A DNA stretch of 14,515 nucleotides from Podochytrium sp. JEL0797 (taxonomy: Eukaryota > Chytridiomycota > Chytridiomycetes > Chytridiales > Chytriomycetaceae). A program made the translations under genes and the position numbers. The notes beneath the pieces were generated by a model, which did no database searches, had not been told where the DNA came from, and saw nothing but the letters and a program-made list of their open reading frames with translations. The stretch is from NCBI GenBank assembly GCA_027596195.1, contig JADGJG010000663.1, positions 1-14,515 on the forward strand, written 5' to 3'. Of this stretch, positions 7,471 through 14,515 are shown piece after piece; position 1 is the first letter of the stretch, and the number at the start of each line of letters is the position of its first letter.

Positions 7471-8326
7471 ATGGCTTTCTGGACCTCCCTTCTCACCTCC
7501 CTTGGAATCCTGCGCAGAAAAGTAAACATCCTCCTCGTGGGTCTCGACAATGCCGGAAAATCCACAATTATTAACGGCCTCAAACCTGTAAACTGTTCAA
7601 ACTCCGTGATTGCGCGCCGTTCTGACAAACCCCACACGAGCAGATCCCCCAGCCCGAGATCCTCCCCACGGTCGGATTCAATGTCGAAACTTTTTCAACA
7701 CAGCATCGACTCACCTTCACGTGTTTCGACATGTCGGGGCAAGGAAAATATCGCGACCTGTGGTGAGGCCCAGCCCCCCACCCGCCCACCTACCCAGAGA
7801 ACTTCCAAAATGCAGACAACAAACATTAAATAGGGAATATTACTTTCCCGACGTGGAAGCTATTGTATTCGTTATCGACGCGTCCGACAAGGTCCGCGTG
7901 TGTGTGGCGCGCGATGAATTGGAAGGGATGCTGGGAAACCAGGGTATTTAATACCCCCTCCGACTCCTGTACCGCAATAACTAAACAATTGAACACCCTC
8001 TATGAACCTTGCAAATATATTCGATCGCGTTCGAACGTGGATTCCTTGACAGTCCTCAAGGATCGAAAAATCCCCATTCTGTTTTACGCCAATAAGATGG
8101 ACGTAGAGGGTGGAATGTCTCCTTCAGAATGTTCAGGAGCGTTGGGGCTGGAAGAAATCAAGGACCGGAATTGGACGATTTGGTGATTAAAAAATTAGAG
8201 TTTTTCGTTTTCTGTGTTCCAACCGCATTTGTTCTTATTTCTTTTCACGCTAGCGCTTCAAATGGATTGACTGGTCAAGGAATTGGGGTTGGTTTGGATT
8301 GGCTTGCAGAAGAGCTGAAAAACTGA
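7471..8326 (+). CDS. ARL6: ARL6/BBS3 ciliary Arf-like GTPase, 5 exons
   Basis: ARL6 recruits the BBSome coat to membranes for ciliary traffic. Exons are 7471-7587, 7641-7762, 7834-7943, 8053-8182 and 8254-8326, giving 183 residues. Motifs are P-loop GLDNAGKST (24-32), ILPTVGF switch [14 protein letters not shown] (the ARL6-type DMSGQ in place of DVGGQ), FVIDASD, FYANKMD and [13 protein letters not shown] near the C-terminus. Each junction restores a conserved segment, for example [10 protein letters not shown] and WTI/CASNG. The first acceptor is ambiguous: AG at 7640 or CAG at 7643, differing by one residue. Position 2 is Ala, so the usual Arf-family N-myristoylation glycine is missing; the N-terminus still forms an amphipathic helix ([13 protein letters not shown]). 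The donor of intron 4 (GTGATT) is weak. Confidence 0.94.
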
Positions 8327-8561
8327 TGATTAAACTTAAAAAAACGCGTTACTTACATACTGTTCCTTATTCTATGGTATATGGCTAATCAAGCTCCGCT
8401 TCTTTCCACCCAAAACAGCCAAACTCTGCCATTGCGGACCAGTTGCCGATTCAAAAAGGTCAAGAAAGGGATGTGGGAGGCCAAGAAGCCCGTGAAAGAA
8501 GAAAAGGATAGATGTTATTTATTATTCCGTTGGTGTCATACAACCACTATTAATCATAAAT
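8327..8561. other. Spacer between convergent ARL6 and PAH genes
   Basis: This holds the two 3' UTRs. A plus-strand ATG frame at 8381-8575 (64 codons, with a Lys-rich middle and overlapping the PAH stop) could be a small gene but has no recognisable domain. The spacer is several times wider than the other convergent gaps here, which is the only reason to keep that frame in mind. Confidence 0.4.
8518..8523 (-). terminator. Polyadenylation signal of PAH
   Basis: TTTATT on the plus strand gives AATAAA on the minus strand, starting 38 bases past the PAH stop codon. Confidence 0.55.
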
Positions 8562-10361
8562 TCACTTTTTTGTAAGAACCTTGTCAAGCGCATCCTGCAA
8601 CCGCGACATGTCCCCCTTGATCAAATTCGCGTACTTCAAAATCTTGTCCTTGTCATCCAACACTTCAATCGATTCCGTGTATGGGTTGTAACGAACTTGG
8701 AAGGGTCGCTTGAAGGATTCAAAGTAGGTTCTGAGAAAGCGAGGGAGAGTGTTTAGAATCAAAATCGTGCATTTTTTTTTGCAACCCCAACAGGAAGAAA
8801 AAAACTATACTCACTTAACACGGTCTTTCATGTCTTTGAAGCTTTCCACGACGTAGTACACTTCTTGGTAATGCGTAATCGGGAACGGAGTGTTGGCACA
8901 CACGTCCGGGTCGAACGGAAGTCTCTTGGGCTCAGGCGATGAAATGCAGTACTGCAAGTGGAAAGGGGTAAAAGAAGTCAGCATCACACGCGGGGAAAAA
9001 AACGAAGGGGGGGTATTCGTATACGTACGTCCAACTCTCCAAAACTCGACAACAACCCAGCCCCATACGCCTTCAACTCATCCCCTTCCTTCAACAACCC
9101 AAACTCAATCGTGTACCAGTAAATCCGCGACAACCGCTCCAAATCGGCATCCGAACATCCCAAACTCGCGAGCCCGAGTTCTTGCGCAAAGTCGGCAAAG
9201 TCGGGGTCACAGTACAATGCAACGTGGCCCAGAATCTCGTGGCACACGTCGGGTTCGGGGGTGTAGAGGGGGTGCGAGTCGTGACGAATGTATTGGGTCG
9301 AGTGGAACACGCGGAACGCGAAGGCGTTGAAAAAGTCGCGGGAGGAGAGGAGTCCGGCGCAGGGGCGGACGGTCCATCCGGTGCATTCTTTGACGAATTT
9401 CGAAACGTCAGAGATTTGGGGGATGTTGTTTTCGTTGAAGCCGCAGTTTTGGATCAAGAGCTGTGAAATGAAGCAAGAGAAAGCTGTCAGAGATGAACGC
9501 GGAAAACTGAAAAAAATAATCTCAAACATACCGGAAACACGAATCGATGTTCCTTGCAAGCATTCGTCTCGTACAACGACACGAGCTTGTTGAACACGGT
9601 CCCCCACGTCTTGATTTCGCTCGGGGTGTATTCAACGCGAGGACACACTTCGCCGTGCTTGTACTTTTGCGCAATCTCGCAAATCTCGGCGCGACGCTTG
9701 CGGTATTCAGCGTCCTTGAACCCAGGGTGGTCAGCATCGAGTTCGGCGCCGTAAGTAATGGTGTGGAAGACAAAGTTGTCAATGTCGCTAATCTTGCGCG
9801 GGAACCATGGAACGTTGGAAGTCACTATTGGAAGAAAGCTGTCAACAGATTTGCTCGCGAAAGAGAACTGCTTCTTTTTACCTGAAGACTCCGATTCATA
9901 CCCAGTAATCACTTTCACATCCTCCACAAACGTCTTGAACTTGTCCGTGATCTGGGCCACCTGCGGCTTGCTCTGGGCGTCAAAGTCAATGTAGAAATCG
10001 TAGGCGCCGGCACTCTTTGAAGGACGCGACTCGATTCTCGAGAGCGAGATTTGCATTGCGCGGATGTGACCGAGCACGTTGTCGAGAGCACCGACTTGGT
10101 CCTTGATGGTGAAGCTGAGGGAGGTGTGGGGGGAAGTGGGTCAGCCGCGGATCAGATTTCAGATATCTCGGATTCGAATGCCGAACGGAACTGATCACAG
10201 AAGGAGAACATCAAGCAAAAGACTCACAACAGCGACGTCTTGATGGTGTCTGGATGCGGTGGCTCGGTGTGTTTGGAACGCACAAGTGGGGAAGCTCGGA
10301 CGGCAGTGGCCAGTGGTTGGACGGAGCGAAGGGTCGCACTGAATGCGCGTGTGGAGAGCAT
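8562..10361 (-). CDS. PAH: Phenylalanine 4-hydroxylase with predicted mitochondrial presequence, 6 exons
   Basis: The enzyme converts phenylalanine to tyrosine using tetrahydropterin, O2 and non-haem iron. Exons are 10361-10228, 10114-9882, 9824-9532, 9460-9029, 8951-8815 and 8730-8562, giving 465 residues. An ACT regulatory domain follows residue 44 ([13 protein letters not shown], then IESRPS at 72-77). The catalytic domain contains [25 protein letters not shown], the pterin-side [11 protein letters not shown], and iron ligands His294 and His299 in [10 protein letters not shown] plus Glu339 in YWYTIEF; all three are present. A C-terminal helix follows [14 protein letters not shown] and would support tetramers. 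The first ~30 residues ([13 protein letters not shown]...VRSKH) carry five Arg/Lys, many Ser/Ala and no acid, as in mitochondrial targeting sequences, unlike cytosolic animal PAH. The ATG at 10361 is the first in frame after an upstream stop and lies about 50 bp below a TATA box. Tyrosine or tryptophan hydroxylase is less likely by motif. Confidence 0.94.
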
Positions 10362-10410
10362 CTTTGTCAGGGAAGATAATAATTCGGCGTGAATCGAAAG
10401 CCAAGTTCGA

Positions 10411-10417
10411 TTTTATA
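10411..10417 (-). promoter_or_regulatory. TATA box of PAH
   Basis: The minus strand reads cccTATAAAAtcg, with the box 49 bases upstream of the PAH start codon. Initiation 25-30 bases below it would leave a leader of about 20 bases, fitting the compact genome and supporting the start at 10361. Confidence 0.5.
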
Positions 10418-10493
10418 GGGCGGCTTATCTCCAAAGAGGGGTCGTTGTTGATGCGGTTTTCGTGACTCATGTTGACCTTAAAAAAGAAGGAGC

Positions 10494-10742
10494 TTGGCAC
10501 CACATGACGTGCGTGACATTTGGACCTCCCACAAGATCGTCCCCCCTGCGCGATGGCATGAATTGATAACAGCACGTGCGCTGCAAATGAGCCCAATTGA
10601 CTTCAATACCCACGTAATATCTTTTTTCGATGAATTTTTCTTGCTGATTCTCGATGGCTCGCCCGTACTCTCGGCATTCAATGGCTTGCGACTACCAGAA
10701 CAGAATAAAATATTCATTTTCAATATTTTTAATTCAGTTTGA
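10494..10742 (+). CDS. Low-confidence plus-strand frame, possible exon of a small gene
   Basis: The frame is open from 10482 to the TGA at 10740-10742, but its first ATG is at about codon 32, so a real gene would need an upstream exon or a short form of about 51 residues. Its first third has GC-rich third positions like real exons here (DVRDIWTSHKIVPPARWHEL). AATAAA lies 31 bp past the stop (10774-10779), matching the spacing after other genes here, and another lies inside the frame at 10704-10709. No domain is recognised. It may be chance. Confidence 0.18.
   Translation: MAPHDVRDIWTSHKIVPPARWHELITARALQMSPIDFNTHVISFFDEFFLLILDGSPVLSAFNGLRLPEQNKIFIFNIFNSV
10728..10733 (-). terminator. Variant polyA signal of the nucleoplasmin-like gene
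   Basis: TTTAAT on the plus strand is ATTAAA on the minus strand, about 70 bases past the stop codon. No AATAAA on this strand is closer. Confidence 0.35.
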
Positions 10743-10805
10743 TACAGAACAGGGCGAGAACGAGAAATCTCCAAATAAAAACAAAAGCAATATCCCCAGC
10801 TGGAT

Positions 10806-12030
10806 CTACTTTCTGTTCTTCTTTTGCTGCTTCTTGGACACGGGGGACGAAGCCTTGCGCTTCTTTTGGCTCGCCTTGGCCAACTCGGCCATAATCTCGG
10901 CCTTGGCTTGCGCCTCAGCTTCGGCTTCAAGCTCCTCGTCATCAAGCTCCTCGTCATCCTAATTTGATTTGAAAGGAGGGGGGGGGGGGGTGCTTGAGAA
11001 ACTTGATTCGCCAAAGCCAAGCAGAAGGACAAACGACTGTTACCTCATCGTCATCCTCCTCATCTTCATTGTCCTCATCATCCTCGTCGTTTCCAAGCAA
11101 GTCGCCGAGGTCGCTGCAAGTCAAAAAAAAAAGGCCGGTTTAGTGTTCCTTTCTCGCCAGCAACAAAAACACAACAAGAACATACATAAGGTTTCCCTTG
11201 GCATCCACGGGCTCGCCGTCATCGTTGAAGAAGATTTCTGATAAATTGCGGTTCAGTCAAAACAAACCCAGCAAAATGCGGAGAAAGCCCTCCCACTCAC
11301 CCATGCCACCTTCGTCGCCATCCTCAGAGTCTCCCATGGAGATCATAGAGTCCTCGTTCTCGGTGTCTGAACAAATGGGGAGGTGCCGAAAAAACGTCCG
11401 GATGTCAGAAAACTCGAGATTTTTCAAAATAATCAGCCATCGACTACTCACCAAGCTCCTCGTCGTCCTCGTCATCAATCTCGTCATCGTCCTCCTCTGA
11501 AAAGGCAGCAAAACTTTCAGCACATAAATCACTCCTCGAAATTCACGAAAAAAAACCCGAACCTTCGTCGTCGAAATCGATAATGTAGTTTCCAGTCAAG
11601 TGCACGGTAGCGGGTCCGGTCACAGTGAAGCTGATTTCTTCGCCTATCACAAAAAAGCAAAAACACGTGTGTGTGAGTCACATGTGCTTTGCTGCATGCT
11701 TCGCTGGTCTCCCCACACATATCACAAACGGGTTCTCACCTTCGTTGAAGGTCAGGTCCACGAGGCACTGCTCGACTTGTCCGATCAAGAGGTTGGCAAT
11801 CACGTACTCTCCATCTTCGGTCGAAACGTGGACCGAGACTCTTCCCTTGGTGGCCTTGGTCTTGGAGTCAATGGCGATCTAAGGGTAAGCATGGTTAGGC
11901 GTTAGAAGGGATGTGATCGTGGTCTAAATGCGGCAACACTCACGTTGGTCAAGCGGAAAGCCTGCTCAACGGCTTGAGAGTAGTTGGTCTCGGATTCGCA
12001 GGTAAGTCCCCAAAATGCAACGGCAGACAT
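10806..12030 (-). CDS. Nucleoplasmin-like acidic histone-chaperone protein, 8 exons
   Basis: The N-terminal ~100 residues resemble the nucleoplasmin-like domain found in nucleoplasmins, insect and fungal nuclear FKBPs and plant HD2 proteins: the opening AFWGLTCESETNYSQAVEQ, a strand GEYVIANLLIGQ, and NEGEEISFTVTGPATVHLTGNY. Exons are 12030-11944, 11878-11740, 11643-11563, 11496-11452, 11366-11301, 11237-11186, 11113-11044 and 10958-10806, giving 230 residues. Acidic tracts follow (DFDDEGEEDDDEIDDEDDEE, then DDEDNEDEEDDDE), and the protein ends in a Lys-rich segment (KKRKASSPVSKKQQKKNRK) that looks like a nuclear/nucleolar localisation signal. No FKBP isomerase domain follows before the stop. 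Likely role is histone binding or nucleolar chromatin work. Seven introns of 63-96 bp split a 693-base coding sequence; the intron 3 donor (GTTCGG) is atypical. Confidence 0.88.
10927..10958 (-). repeat. 15-bp tandem duplication encoding DDEEL twice
   Basis: Exon 8 of the nucleoplasmin-like gene begins with two copies of GATGACGAGGAGCTT. The end of exon 4 carries nearly the same 15 bases (GACGACGAGGAGCTT), suggesting spread of acidic coding repeats. Confidence 0.8.
10978..10990. repeat. G13/C13 homopolymer in the last nucleoplasmin-like intron
   Basis: Thirteen G on the plus strand read as thirteen C in the sense of the gene, about 20 bases upstream of the 3' splice site. It may act as the pyrimidine tract and is prone to length change or miscounting. 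Confidence 0.85.
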
Positions 12031-12596
12031 GTTTCTGGAACAAGGAAGGAGTCAGTTTGGAAGAAAGCCGACGCGCGTTTCCCACATTTGGTTGGTTTTT
12101 TTTTGGCAAAGAAAAAAATAAAAAATAGGCATCATTTCCGCCACGTGTTTCGGACAACAGAAGTCGTTCCTTCTTTTTCTTCATTGTTCGGCAAACTCGG
12201 CCACATCTTCGTTCCATGGCACAACCGCTATACTCGCACCCGCAGTGGCATCCACACTGTCGCAGAATCTCTGTTCAAGGCACCTCCGCCAGAACGCGAT
12301 CTGCCATTTTCTCTCTGCGCATCGGCTTTGGTATCAAATCGCACCTCGAAATGGCAGTTGTTTCGTAACTCTCTCTCAACGGCGGCTTTGAGCGGTGGTG
12401 GGGGGATTTGGAGGTGAAGTTGGCGATGGGTGTGAATTTTTTTTGTAAACGCCTTTTATTCCCGCTCGGAAAAAAGTGACCATTTGTAACAGAGGAAAGG
12501 AGAATCAAAAATTAATGAGGGAGGAAGGGGGAACAAGAGCATGTTCGATGTTCTGGAAATTTTTTTCTCTGCTAAATCCGTACTCTTTCCCCAAAT
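12031..12596. promoter_or_regulatory. Divergent region between nucleoplasmin-like and RAB6 genes
   Basis: No gene is supported in this 566-bp region. It includes A/T-rich stretches, an E-box CACGTG at 12142-12147, and a short ATG frame near 12216 (about 50 codons) without recognisable content. On the minus strand tccttgttccag precedes the nucleoplasmin-like ATG by four bases and could be a 5' UTR intron acceptor. A minus-strand AATAAA (TTTATT at 12455-12460) has no gene upstream of it that I can see. Confidence 0.4.
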
Positions 12597-13918
<1,322 letters not shown>

Positions 13919-13948
13919 TTTTCGCGGGTCTTGATACACATAGAGGGA

Positions 13949-13954
13949 AATAAA
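13949..13954 (+). terminator. Polyadenylation signal of RAB6 paralogue 1
   Basis: AATAAA lies 30 bp after the TGA and 91 bp before the start of the second RAB6 gene, so the transcripts can be separated. Confidence 0.6.
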
Positions 13955-14045
13955 GCGATTCGTTTGAAATGATTTGTGATTGGGATTCCGTCGGGAAACG
14001 AGCTCTTCACCTGGCTCTTCACCCCAAAAAAAACAATCTCGAAAT

Positions 14046-14515
<470 letters not shown>

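Larger units (their letters stand above)
10362..10805. promoter_or_regulatory. PAH upstream region and nucleoplasmin-like 3' UTR
   Basis: The left part contains the PAH TATA box (10411-10417), a CRE-like TGACGT at 10504-10509 and an E-box CACGTG at 10573-10578. The right part is the A/T-rich 3' UTR of the nucleoplasmin-like gene. A possible plus-strand gene (10494-10742) lies between and is listed separately. Confidence 0.45.

Noticed and set aside
8381..8575. Plus-strand 64-codon ATG frame between ARL6 and PAH
   Set aside because: No recognisable domain, and it overlaps the PAH stop; kept only as a note in the spacer entry.
10195..10470. Minus-strand ATG frame starting at 10470 upstream of PAH, as an alternative PAH N-terminus
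   Set aside because: It reads in a different frame through exon 1 and does not join the ACT-domain exon in frame; its ATG also lies above the TATA box.
11974..12417. Long plus-strand frame across the start of the nucleoplasmin-like gene
   Set aside because: It is antisense to a well-supported exon, lacks a sensible start and has no domain.

Overview
The window is compact eukaryotic nuclear DNA. It holds about ten protein genes on both strands, most of them split by small GT-AG introns. I placed 28 introns, with a median length near 73 bp and a range of 45 to 298 bp. There is no sign of bacterial operons, ribosome-binding sites or CRISPR arrays. The beta-tubulin mixes animal-like and fungal-like signatures. 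Together with an ARL6/BBS3 gene (a ciliary GTPase) and an aromatic amino acid hydroxylase, this suggests a flagellated opisthokont such as an early-diverging zoosporic fungus or a relative. That placement is inference; I cannot name a species.

Layout from left to right: 2.5 exact copies of a 200-bp tandem repeat (1-499), ending in a G-quadruplex-like junction; an unrecognised 292-residue gene (+); a long-chain fatty alcohol oxidase of the GMC family (-); beta-tubulin (+); a small glyoxalase/VOC protein (+); a SAP18-like protein (-); ARL6/BBS3 (+); phenylalanine hydroxylase with a predicted mitochondrial presequence (-); a possible small plus-strand gene; a nucleoplasmin-like acidic histone chaperone split into eight exons (-); and two tandem RAB6 paralogues (+), the second cut off by the window end.

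Genes are packed tightly. Convergent neighbours have stop codons as little as 19 bp apart, and one divergent pair (SAP18/ARL6) shares only 45 bp between start codons. The genes do not form one pathway. They are mostly housekeeping: cytoskeleton, Golgi and ciliary trafficking, chromatin, and lipid and aromatic amino acid oxidation.

The points most worth following up are the presequence on phenylalanine hydroxylase, the beta-tubulin without a poly-glutamate tail, a roughly 100-bp diverged element present on both sides of the tubulin gene, a recurrent GTTGAG 5' splice site, and a long structured intron in the first RAB6 gene. I do not see a clear new multi-gene system. All exon joins come from reading-frame continuity, GT-AG borders and family conservation judged by eye, without transcript evidence.
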